A stretch of 10,289 nt of DNA from Podila epigama (lineage: Eukaryota > Mortierellomycota > Mortierellomycetes > Mortierellales > Mortierellaceae): assembly GCA_015679605.1 (NCBI GenBank), contig JAAAVE010000645.1:5234-15522 (forward strand). The letters run 5' to 3'. Within the stretch, counting starts at the first letter, position 1. Every line of letters begins with the position of its first letter. The notes under the pieces are model-generated. The model ran no database searches and had not been told where the DNA came from. It saw only the letters and a program-made list of their open reading frames with translations. The position numbers and the translations under genes were made by a program. Below, piece after piece: positions 1 through 9,200 of the stretch.

Positions 1-723
1 ACCACCAAAAGGGAGGGTTGACCATGCAATGGCAATGCAAAAGGTGTGTAACACGCACGCAACCCAATGTGCAGGAAAAAGAAACAGCGGCGCAGGACTG
101 AACGTTCCTGATTGATTACATCAAAAGCTGATGACGATGCGATGTATCAACATCTGGATGCATGCATTGCCCCTGCTGTACTGTCCATTCCTACCTTGTA
201 CCTTGCAAACAGAATAGCAAAGGCAAACGCGAAGGTAAATGTCGCCACCTTTTGTGGATGAATGAAAAAAAAGTGGCCATGGTATGGATGATATTCTCTC
301 TCGCTCTCTACATCCGTCCATCCATCCATCCATCCATCCATCTCGTCATCCTCTTTCCTACACCCATGCAAGCGTATGTCAAATAAACAAAACCACACAC
401 CAAGAACAAAAAAGAAAGCGCATAAAAAAACAACGAACAAAAATAACAGCAATATTGGTTGTGCAACGACAAACAAGCCCTCCGATAGAAGTTTCTTTCT
501 TTCTGATTCTTGGTGCAAGCGTAAATGTGCATGGTCATGGCCTGTGGGGACAGGGGACACATGGGCCACATTCGGAAAACCCGACTTCTTTTTTTTACTT
601 TAGGTGGGCTTTCTGTTCTGAGCCTTATCCTGATTAAGATTATCCTATTCTGCTCTCTCCACATCCACATCATCTCAACTCAACAATTCTCCACACACAC
701 ATACCACCTCACTGTGACCTCAG
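1..723. other. Region without a recognisable gene, 3' of the decarboxylase gene
   Basis: No reading frame here resembles a known family. The open frames are low-complexity (Lys/Phe/His-rich) and do not splice into anything sensible. The right part must contain the 3' untranslated region of the minus-strand decarboxylase, although I see no AATAAA on the minus strand within 220 nt of its stop. Notable contents are a TCCA microsatellite (317-342), an A-rich stretch at about 395-450, and a C/T- and CA-rich plus-strand stretch at about 650-720 that looks like the pyrimidine-rich leaders seen before the ISA1 and VPS9 genes. Confidence 0.6.
317..342. repeat. (TCCA)6.5 microsatellite
   Basis: Six perfect TCCA units plus a partial seventh, read directly from the sequence. 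It lies about 380 bp past the decarboxylase stop codon in DNA with no gene. On the minus strand it reads as TGGA, giving a meaningless Met-Asp-Gly-Trp run in open frames. Confidence 0.95.
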
Positions 724-2891
724 CTATGACCACCGAACCGTTGCTCGAGAGCCAATGCGCTCTCCCATGCGGACTAGAGTCTCCACACCGCCAAGAGAGG
801 ATGTGACCAAATCTTGATCAAATTTGACAGCATCCTTCTTGAACAAAAGAATGCATGTTGACCCACCATATGCAAAATAACCAAGCTCATCCCCCTTCAC
901 GATCCTATTTCCCGCCTTGCCTGCACCTGTCAGCTCGATTGATCCAACTATATTTTTTCGTTGTTTTTTGTGATCATGAGATTGCATAAAAGTGAAATAA
1001 AAAAACATCCTCACGTTTCTTTTTTTCAAACTTTACCAAGAAGGGCACCAATAGAGACAAAAACACATTGGTCAAACTGTGCATTTCGTTCACTTTCAGA
1101 TTGCTCCAAGGCAATGACGCTGACCTTGCGAACATTCTCAGTAAAGACGTCAATGCAGTCATTAACAGCCATCGGATTGACTGTATAATAGGTGCCTGTA
1201 ATTTTGTTTGGGTCCGAAACTACTGTGCCTTGAACAGGGCTATGGAAGCGGTGATAGTCCTGTGGGGCGAGTCGAAAGATGGCAAGAGAGCCACCTTCGA
1301 ATTGTGCGGCCAGCGCATCGTCACGGACCAGTCGAGGAATCGAAAAGGTTTTGCCCTTGATCCATACTTGCGTTGCTGTTGATATGGACTCGTACACGCA
1401 AAGGCGACAATCAGCTGCAGACACAATTATGTTCTAAAGGGCGTGGTTGATTCATGTCAAGGAAGCAATGGCAATTGATGGAGTAATGTCAGATGAAAAT
1501 GAAGAAGAATAACAGAGTTCTAACGAACACAAAATAAAGGAGACAAGAACGGGAAAACCTACGGGATCGTCATGTGCATAAATAGGCCTTGCGTCGGGTT
1601 TTAGTTGCCGGTAAAAGAACGCGTTAAAAGATGGGTACTCATTGATGTTTGGTTGGAGCAGCTCTGACAAGTCCAACTTGTACGCTTTGATAAAATATGG
1701 GATCTGGGCAACAGACTCGGGTGCATCAAAATGTCTTCCTTGATTCACAGATTCAATGTGGAACAATTTCCGCACTTTGCTACTCTTGAATACTATCAAT
1801 TCATAGAGTGCCATCAAGAAAAAGAAGAGGTTAAGAAAAAAAAAGAGGAACCATCCTTTTGACTAGAAGGTGGGCCAGATGACTTACATTTATGATCAAA
1901 GACACACGCAAAGACCAGGTGCATCCCAATTCTGGCATATATTGGCATATCCTCCCAAACTGTGGCACTCGTCTACATAGGCGGATAAGAATGACAGAGG
2001 AACTTTTTAGACTTGTGTCCTTGCCAACAGACTGTCACACTGCGGCATTCATCTAATCAACTTACTTTGCGGTCTACAATAACATAGTTTCCGAAACGAT
2101 ATTCGCTAGAGATCTTTTGAATCCAGTTGACGGGCAGGGAACTGAGATACCATTTCTTATGATTGGCGCTCGTCAAGATACCACCGTCGACTGAAGAAGG
2201 TGAAGTTAGTTCAAATACAAACACAACAAACCGGAGAGAGAGAGAGAGAGAGATAGGGAGAGTAAGCGGACAAACTCCATGATATACAAACACAGTGCGT
2301 GCGAGGCAGCAAAACATCCTCCACGTGCAGAAACAAGGACATACATAATCTACCGGCAAGTTTTGCAGCAGAAGACTTTTCAATAGCAGCCCTGAGTGCA
2401 TGCCGAAGACCATCTAGGTTCTGTATTTTGGATTGATCACGTACAAATTTGGCGTTGATGGTGCCTGGATACTTTTGTATTTCAGAGATTGCGGTAGTAG
2501 TTGAAGGTGAAGAGGCCGATGCAGAGTTGGTTGTGATGGCCATTGTCGAAAAGGTAACTACTGTAACCTCTTCCTTATCTTGCGGGATCTCGTCGTCACC
2601 GGGAGGGGGCGTGGGCAATGGACCCGTTGCCTGGCTTTTAACATCAAGTGAATCCTTTGGAGAAAAAGTCGCTATGATCTTTTTAAAGGCAATTCGGGGG
2701 GAAGACGGTCGTATCTTTGGTGAGGAAGGTGGGGAGAGCGATTGTTCTGGTAGTGATTGTGGAGATAAGTGGTCAATGATTTGAGGTTGATTGATGTTGT
2801 GGTTCGAGACAGTTGCATCTCGGTTAACAAAGACAGTTGGAGATGCTGCCGAAGCTACTTCTGGAGATGCCGTCGCTGCTTCAATCGACAT
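724..2891 (-). CDS. PSD2: Phosphatidylserine decarboxylase proenzyme, type II (GGST cleavage site)
   Basis: Converts phosphatidylserine to phosphatidylethanolamine using a pyruvoyl group made by self-cleavage. Six exons: 2891-2354, 2190-2066, 1972-1888, 1792-1563, 1433-1037, 947-724, giving 532 aa. The first 140 or so residues are Ser/Pro/Thr/Ala-rich. The catalytic part follows: HKKWYL and YVIVDRK, then FFYRQLKPDARPI (about 308-320), VSAAD with the catalytic-type Asp334, DYHRFHSP with His387 and His390, and GGST with Ser488, predicted to become the pyruvoyl group and leave a 45-residue alpha chain. GGST rather than LGST is typical of non-mitochondrial (PSD2-like) enzymes, but I see no C2 domain and no clear transit peptide or membrane segment. 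The start is the first in-frame ATG; the frame continues upstream only to a TTG. Family assignment is very secure; location and symbol are inferred. Confidence 0.93.
2234..2253. repeat. (GA)10 dinucleotide repeat in intron 1 of the decarboxylase gene
   Basis: Ten perfect GA units on the plus strand, hence a CT run in the transcript. They lie inside the 163-nt intron (2353-2191), roughly 45 nt before its acceptor and upstream of a CTAAC branch-point-like motif. It may add to the polypyrimidine tract. Confidence 0.9.
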
Positions 2892-3673
2892 TGTAGGTGG
2901 TACAAGTTGGTTATGGCCTTTAGTCTGGCCACTTGTTTGGCCAGTCGGCCAATAGAGAGCGTCTTTTATTATTATATTCAAGAGGCAATGGAGCGTGAGC
3001 GGTTAACTCATCGTTGCTGGTGGTGTTTTGTCCTTGTTATTAACATAACATAAGTGAGATCCCTACCTTTGACTGACTTTAGCATGACAAAAAAGTAGCA
3101 GAGAGAATGTATGAATTAGGAGGAAATGAAATGACCACAAGAGAAAAGACAATGGAATTCAAGACTGTCTGGAGGCATCATTCACCTTTTTTTATTTTAT
3201 TTTTTTTTCTTTACCGAATCTCATCAACCACTAGGTTGATCCTTTCATGACCTTGAGTTCATCGCGTGTTCAGTCGTGTTTTCAGGGGTGGTGAATTGCA
3301 AACTTGTCCTCGTGGCCATATGAGTGCTCATGTGATGTCGATTCCCATGCCGCCTTGCATTAACACATCTCGCACGGTCGAACACTCTGGTCATAAAGTC
3401 ATAAAGTCAGAAGCGCATTGTGCTTTAGATGTGATTCGACGTTGTGTTTTTTGCATCTTTTGCATGGTTAAATGGAGCAAACAATCCATTGCTCTGCATC
3501 TTTTGATCTGCATTCTGGGCTTTGCGCTTTGCCACCAATTATCGCTAAGTGACTGCTCAAGTCCCATCAGTCAAATACAGAGAGGGGGGAAGAGCTCTTT
3601 TTCCCTTTTCTCGTTTCCCACAGAAGACACATTTTTTTTCCATGCGTCAATTCTTTGTCCTTGTCCCCCAAAA
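2892..3673. promoter_or_regulatory. Divergent promoter region between the decarboxylase and ISA1 genes
   Basis: The two genes point away from each other, so these 782 bp should hold both promoters and leaders. Visible elements are an inverted repeat at 2925-2944 close to the decarboxylase ATG, a T-rich tract at about 3186-3212, CATGTGA at 3329-3335 (resembles the core of the yeast inositol/choline-responsive element of phospholipid genes), and CCAAT at 3535-3539 overlapping TTATC (GATAA on the minus strand) 135 bp before the ISA1 ATG. CCAAT and GATA sites are used in fungal iron regulation, but single short matches are weak evidence. The last 80 bp before ISA1 are C/T-rich like other fungal leaders. 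A frame open from 3266 into ISA1 starts with GTG and looks non-coding. Confidence 0.6.
2925..2944. promoter_or_regulatory. Perfect 7-bp inverted repeat just upstream of the decarboxylase start
   Basis: CTGGCCA and TGGCCAG are separated by the 6-nt spacer CTTGTT. The element ends 34 bp upstream of the decarboxylase ATG (2891), and two further GGCC tetramers flank it. It could be a dimeric transcription-factor site or a small hairpin in the mRNA leader. The symmetry is certain; a function is not shown. Confidence 0.5.
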
Positions 3674-4381
3674 ATGTCTTCGCTGCCATTGAATGCCATC
3701 AAGCAGGCTGCTCCCAGAGTCGTCCGACCACGAAAGGCAGTTTTGACTCTGGTAATCTATTACCCCCCTTCCGTTACAAATGGAGGTCTCGTGAGAGATC
3801 AGCTCGAATTACGAAACAATAAAAAAGTTGTCTATGCTTTTGCATCAGCTTAGACAAGCAATTGCGCATTCATGTCTGCGAATGGTATGGTCATCTTACT
3901 GTAGTCAATGTGCCTGATCCACATCTCACACTTGTCCATTAGACACCAGCAGCAGTGGCTCGACTCCGTTCACTTACAGAAGGTCCAGAGCCAAAGATGG
4001 TTCGCGTAGGCATCCGCACCAAAGGCTGTTCTGGACAACAGTATGATCTCCAATTTACAAACACCAAAGAAAGGTTTGATGAGGAGGTCAAGCAAGACGG
4101 TACAGAAAATCAATGTAGAAAATCTTGTGCGCAGATTTGTAATGCCATAGTACGCCCTTAATCCTATGGAGGATAGAAAGAATTGCCTGACACCCGTACG
4201 CATTTCCCCTCATTCCCCTTTACTGTTGTTAGGAGTGACGGTCCTCGTCGATAATAAGGCACTTCTTTCCGTCATCGGATCTGAGATGGACTTTGTTGAA
4301 GATAAACTTTCAGCGCAGTTCACGTTCAAGAACCCAAACGTCAAAGAGTCGTGCGGATGCGGGCAAAGCTTTATGACTTGA
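3674..4381 (+). CDS. ISA1: ISA1/ISCA1-type iron-sulfur cluster assembly protein
   Basis: A-type (HesB/IscA) protein that, in yeast and human mitochondria, works with Isa2 and Iba57 in making [4Fe-4S] clusters for aconitase, lipoate synthase and related enzymes. Three exons: 3674-3751, 3943-4099, 4233-4381; introns 191 and 133 nt; 127 aa. The first 22 residues are basic and free of acidic residues (several Arg and Lys), compatible with a mitochondrial presequence, then LTLTPAAVARL opens the domain. The three family cysteines are present: Cys55 in KGCSG, and Cys119 and Cys121 in SCGCGQSF, with the usual 64-residue spacing. Length is normal for the short ISCA1-type proteins. The start follows a C/T-rich leader in a CAAAAATGTC context; in-frame upstream ATGs exist but give an implausible extension. 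Confident call; ISCA1 rather than ISCA2 rests on the sequence around the motifs. Confidence 0.95.
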
Positions 4382-4591
4382 TCAGATACAAAAAAAAAAT
4401 TCTCTATATTTTTAATGGTGGGCTATACTTCACTCTCCCACAAACCAACTTTACGCATCTTCTTGTCTTCATCTTCATTTCCCCCACTTTTGCCTTATTG
4501 TAACATACTCTGTCCTAATATATATGTCATGTTTTGTTCATGACCCAAAACATGCTTGTCATTGTAATTGTTGATTATGGATGACCAAAAC
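4382..4591. other. Convergent 3' intergenic region
   Basis: ISA1 (plus) and the membrane-protein gene (minus) end 210 bp apart, facing each other. There is an A-run just after the ISA1 stop, then AT- and C/T-rich sequence. I see no plus-strand AATAAA. On the minus strand AATAAG (4499-4494) and ATTAAA (4416-4411) are possible variant poly(A) signals. No gene seen. Confidence 0.6.
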
Positions 4592-5578
4592 CTAGCATGC
4601 TCGCATACAATTGTGGAATGTGTCACTGCAGGCTTCGAGACATGAATCAGATGTACGACAGTCGATTCTACAGAAACCATCCGGGCACTCGTTGATGCAT
4701 TTCTGGAATGCTGGATTGCTTTCACAAGGTGCCTTGCATTTTGTCGACCCGTCGCCACAGGTTCTTTGACAGGCAAACTTGTCGACTTGAGCGGGAGGTT
4801 GGGTAGGAACAGCGCTAATGTCTGTAGTTTTGGGCAAGACAATAGACGTGATCCCAACGGGTTTGGGAGGAACAGGGTTTACGGCAGGGGTGGTTGTGGT
4901 GGTGGATCCGGGTCTTGTGGGGTCATGGTTAACAGGACTGGGATTGTTTGTAGAGGACTCGTTGTCAGGTCTCCAAACAGTGGCGCCCAAGATTCCAAAG
5001 AAAATGGCCAACACAATAATGTGTGTGAACCAAAAGGTCTTTTTGCAGGGGTTGCGTACATCTTGGAGAAATGAAGAGCCTCCTTTGCGGCCGCCACCGC
5101 TGAGTTTGTGGGACTTCATGTCCACTGGCTCTGCTTCCACAAAGGTGACATTCTCAAAGGTGCTCTGGTGATTCTGCTGCTGTTGAGGAATGGTCGACGA
5201 TGGCGATGATGCAGGATATGGGGCTGGATACGTACGAGCAACATTGGCAGGAGGCGATGGCGAGGGGTGTTGTTGAACTTGGGCCTGTCCGAGGTGTGGT
5301 AGGGGCGAAAGTGTGGGTGGGGCTGATGGGCTGGTTGTCGGCAGGGGAATAAAGTCGAGCGCAGTATGTCCTGCCTGTGGGCTGGAGTTGGACGAGTAAT
5401 ACTGGCGGGGCGTGGTGTGAGGTGATTGCAAAGATGGAGACTCCTTTGTATCTGCTCGTGGCGATGATGTGGGTGAGGGTTGAGGATGGAAAAGTGGAGT
5501 GGGTAGGGTGTGTGGCGAACCGCGAGTTTCGCCATCTGCAAGGGGGTCGTTGCTGTGAACCACTGTCGGGGTGATCAT
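4592..5578 (-). CDS. Unrecognised single-pass membrane protein with six tandem CX3C pairs
   Basis: I do not recognise the family. The frame is uninterrupted, 328 aa from the ATG at 5578. Residues 1-170 are Pro/Ser/Thr/Gln-rich and look disordered. A basic stretch with Cys178-Lys-Lys precedes one clear membrane segment (about 182-202, FWFTHIIVLAIFFGILGATVW without its last residue). Positive charge before the segment and none just after suggests N-inside, C-outside. A Thr/Pro stalk (203-265) with one N-glycosylation sequon (Asn206-Glu-Ser) leads to a C-terminal domain whose 12 cysteines form six CX3C pairs (270/274, 281/285, 294/298, 303/307, 313/317, 324/328); the protein ends on the last Cys. 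The frame stays open upstream to an ATG at 5767, which would add 63 residues including a hydrophobic stretch; I prefer 5578 because that DNA looks like a C/T-rich leader. A cell-surface or wall-facing role is inferred only from the layout. Confidence 0.8.
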   Translation of the reverse strand: MITPTVVHSNDPLADGETRGSPHTLPTPLFHPQPSPTSSPRADTKESPSLQSPHTTPRQYYSSNSSPQAGHTALDFIPLPTTSPSAPPTLSPLPHLGQAQVQQHPSPSPPANVARTYPAPYPASSPSSTIPQQQQNHQSTFENVTFVEAEPVDMKSHKLSGGGRKGGSSFLQDVRNPCKKTFWFTHIIVLAIFFGILGATVWRPDNESSTNNPSPVNHDPTRPGSTTTTTPAVNPVPPKPVGITSIVLPKTTDISAVPTQPPAQVDKFACQRTCGDGSTKCKAPCESNPAFQKCINECPDGFCRIDCRTSDSCLEACSDTFHNCMRAC

Positions 5579-6206
5579 TACGACGGTCCTTTTTGTTGGA
5601 GGAGGTTGAACGAGGAGGAGGAGAGGAGGTTGAAGGTGGAGTTCGGAGGAGGGGCCGAAGAGACGAAGGGAAGGGAAGAACGAAGAGGTGAGTTGAGACA
5701 GGGAATAATAAAATAAGAAAACAACAACAACAAAAACAAAGGCTGTAGCAATTTCAATCCCATGCAATGCTCACTTCAGGAAGAAAACAAAAACACCAAT
5801 GAAAGGATACACTGCCATGTGGTAGCACAAACTCCTCAAAATCAAAGTCAGATTGAGAATCCATTCATCATCCACAAAGGTAGTTGCAGTCGCCGCGCTT
5901 GTCTGTTCCTGAAGTGGAGGTGTCAGAGGCTCTTGAATGAGTAAGAGAAGCCCAAAAAGGATACGCGATAATAGCCAGATTTAAAGGATTTACGCGACAA
6001 GACAGAAAAAAAAAAAAACGCGACCCAAAATCAGATCTAAGCATGAAGGGATCTATTAAGGGGCTCACTCCTTGTCACCAGTTGCAGGTGCCCTCTTTTT
6101 CTCTTGGAAAAGTCATCTTCGGTTCAGCGTGTGCGCCCTATTTTTACATTCCCACTCACACTTTTCTCTCCCTCTCATTACTCCTCTCCTCGGGAACAAC
6201 AGCATA
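5579..6206. promoter_or_regulatory. Divergent promoter region between the CX3C membrane-protein and VPS9 genes
   Basis: These 628 bp separate two divergent starts. On the minus strand, 5700-5590 is strongly C/T-rich, as expected of the leader of the CX3C gene. On the plus strand, about 6140-6200 is C/T-rich before the VPS9 ATG. A run of 13 A lies at 6006-6018. The middle is not empty of coding signal: a minus-strand frame open from 5980 to a TGA at 5773-5771 encodes a plausible small membrane protein end, listed separately. If that is real, the shared promoter region is shorter or is split in two. Confidence 0.5.
5771..5931 (-). other. Possible unannotated exon of a small membrane protein
   Basis: The frame is open on the minus strand from 5980 to the TGA at 5773-5771 but has no ATG near its beginning. 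A T/C-rich tract ending CATTCAAG looks like a 3' splice site, so an exon would start at 5931 (or 5929). It would encode about 52 residues: a PLTPPLQEQ-type linker, an acidic FVDDEW motif, then a hydrophobic stretch ending VFVFFLK and stop. The residue mix looks more protein-like than neighbouring shadow frames. A first exon is not secure: candidates are a short one from the ATG at 6044 with a GTAAAT donor at 5993, or a piece ending at the GTGAGC donor at 6068. Alternatively GTGAGC at 5774 is a donor that joins in phase to an acceptor at 5589, which would make this an upstream exon of the CX3C gene. It could also be chance. Confidence 0.3.
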
Positions 6207-9200
6207 ATGTCTACACGCGAGGACAGTGACAAGACAGACACACCTGGGCTCACCAGCGCCTTGGAACAAGAGACCACCTCGACCAATGCCTCATCAGGAC
6301 AGTCTACATCAACCTCCGCTGACTCTGCGGCAGAGGAAAATTCCCTAGGATCGATTAATGGCGCAACAAATGCAGATTCCCAACAAAGCCTTGCTGAAGG
6401 TGACATGCCTGCCTTGGGTCGACGAAAGTCAGCCTTGATGTCTGCTGGGTAATAGAACAACTTGCAAAAAAACCTTTTGTTGTGCTCAATCGACAAACGG
6501 TTATTTTTTTTTGTATACACTTGGGAAGGACTCGACCTCATATTTTGAGTTGTGCAATGGATGGCCCAAGCGCCCATGCCACATGCGAAACAGTTTCAAC
6601 TGACGTAACGAATATGACCACCTATGCCTGATGTTTTGTAGGAGCCGGCTGCAACGGACAACATCTGCTGAGAAGCATGTGACAATTGTCGATTCAACTG
6701 AAAATGACACATCGAGCAAAGATGTGACAGCATCAGAGTTGGGCGATACAAAGGATGAAGTAGTTGTGAGTGCAAAGGATGAAGAGGCCAACAAGAAGGA
6801 GTTGGCCAGTATCCTCCAACAATTTGACCCGCTCGTAGAAACCAAGAACAAGGATGAATCGTCGAATTCAGAGGCTACGGCCAATGCATCTGGACAGCCA
6901 ATTGGACACCAAAAGGCGACTGATGTCGAGTCTGGGGCTGCGCTCTCGCCCGATATGTCATTGACATCTTCATCGTCTTCATCACCGAAAACGCCTCAGC
7001 TGGATTCACCACAGACGTCACACGATGTCAAGATAGCCATGTCCGAAAAAGCAGCCAAGGCTGGAAGGAAAAAGAGCGAGGGTCGCCAAAAGAGTGCGCT
7101 CTCCCCTGACATGGGCTCCAGGTCTTCGAGCAAAGGTTCCGTGTCCAGCTCTGCAAACGATCCGCCAATCCCAAAAGAGATTCCATTCGATTTCCACAAA
7201 TTTTTAGAACAGATGCGTCATAGGAGTGCAATGCCCATTACCCGATACTTTCAAAGGTACAGCCAGACTTGATTGCGTGGCACAATTTTCTGTAAGGCGA
7301 TTGCTGATATTAACGTGTATTCTGCGTTTTTCCTTCTATAGTTTTTTGAAAGAATTTGACAAGAAACCATGGACAGTGAATGAACAGATCAAAATTATCC
7401 ACGACTTTTTGGACGTACGTGACAAATCAAGGAACAAAGAATGATCTTAAGAGAAGAGAAAAAAATGGTGTTGCACTTTCGTATGCAACTCGCGCCAATT
7501 TCTCATAATTTTTGTTCCTTTCTTCACTTTTGCAATAGTTTATCACAGGAAAAATGGAGATATGCGACCTGTGGAAGAATGCATCAGATCAGGAATTTGA
7601 GAATGTGAAAGAGGGGATGGAGAAACTTGTGATGAACCGTCTTTTTGCCTAGTAAGTCTCTTTTCTTTGTTTCGAGACAGCCTCTTGCCTCCAGGACTAT
7701 GAAAAAAAAAGACATATTTTGAGATACTGATAACAAGTTGCATTTTTATTGTGATCTAGCACCTTCTCACCTTCGACTACAGATGACGCAGAGCGCGATG
7801 AAGTCCTAAATCAAAAGATTCGCATATTTCGATGGATCCGAGAAGAGCATCTGGACATTCCACACAGTCGTCACAATGAAGCCTGCTTGAATAACGCACA
7901 GATTGGTAATTGTCTTTAGGCTGGTTATCATGGCCCAAGTATTTTTGAGGTTTCCCTTGGGACGGAGACGAAGAAAAGAAAAGAAAAAGCGTCCAACTGA
8001 CATGTCTTGATTGTCCTTTTCAGAATTGAAAAAGATCAACAGTTACAAGGCTCCACGGGACAAAGTTATCTGTATCCTCAACTGCTGCAAGTTCATATTT
8101 AGTAAGTTACACGTTAAACCAATGCGGTCTTCTCTCAAACATTTGGAACTCTTATCCATTGGCTAACATGTTGCTTTCTTGTACCCCTTTTGTAGCATTG
8201 ATCCGTCGGTCAGAGGGAAATTCAAAGGGCGCCGATACTTTTCTACCTATCCTTATTTATGTTGTACTCCGTTCAAATCCACCAAATCTTGTCTCCAATG
8301 TCCAGTATGTAATCCTTTTGAACATTGACAACCATGTATCACGGGTCCCGAAATGACACAGCTCTCAACAATGCCTTTTGAATTATAGGTATATCTCAAG
8401 GTTCAGGAACCCCGATAAGCTCCAAGCTGAGGCAGGGTATTATCTTGCGTCTTTGATGGGTGCCATCTCCTTCATCGAGAATCTCGAGGCAAGTTCTCTA
8501 TCTATTTCATTGGAAGAATTTGACCAGCAGATCGAAAAGACAATGGCGGAACTAAGTCAGGAAAGAAGCGAAGAAATGGCCGCCCTGGAGATGTCAAACA
8601 CTGCAGGAACAGGGCCTGTGACGACATCGGAAGCAAATCCTACGTCACAAGAACAAACAGGCCAGATTCTCCTCAAGAAGCAAGAAAGTAAGCTAGCCAA
8701 GTTAATGGCGGGCTCCTCGACGCGTTCCAGTCGCCATCGCAACTCGCCATTGACTCCATCCTTGAATGAGAAACGTGGCTTGTCTCCAGGACCACAACAT
8801 CGGAATTCCCAGCAGCAGCAAGGGAGCAGTAGTATGAGCGAAAAGCCATCACATCATTCGAGTCGTGGCGGTTCAGAGTCCTCTTCAAATCTGAATTACA
8901 GCCGAGCAGCGCCCTCGCCCTCATCGACGATTTTGAATCCTGCTGCAGCGCTGATTGAACGTGGTGCCAACTTTGCGACCAAGACGATGCAGAAGCCGCT
9001 TGATCTAATAGAGAGGATGTTCCAGGACAATGGCGATGAAGGTGAGATGTCCAAACCATACCCTCCTCGCCCTAGTCCATCGCAGGCACAACCACCTGCA
9101 CTCCCGAGACGTCCAGAAGCGCAAAGTCGGCAGGATTCCTTCCAAGAGTTTGTCTATGTTCCTTCAGGTGACACGATGCAACAGCCCTCTCCATTCCAAC

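Noticed and set aside
147-569. 140-codon minus-strand open frame, with overlapping plus-strand frames
   Set aside because: Low-complexity Phe/Leu and Met-Asp-Gly-Trp runs arise from the A-rich tract and the TCCA repeat; nothing resembles a domain.
2801-2810. GGTTCGAGAC, like a tRNA T-arm
   Set aside because: It lies inside the first decarboxylase exon and has no matching acceptor, D-arm or anticodon arm around it.
2892-2981. 30-codon N-terminal extension of the decarboxylase
   Set aside because: It opens with TTG, not ATG, and covers the inverted-repeat leader; 2891 is the first in-frame ATG.
3391-3406. Tandem TCATAAAG pair
   Set aside because: Only two 8-bp copies in a promoter region; too short to separate from chance.
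3266-3673. 136-codon in-frame extension of ISA1
   Set aside because: The frame opens with GTG; internal ATGs give Cys- and Phe-rich sequence with no family match, and the DNA just before 3674 is a typical C/T-rich leader.
4766-5171. Gly-rich plus-strand open frames
   Set aside because: They are antisense shadows of the Pro/Thr-rich stalk of the CX3C protein.
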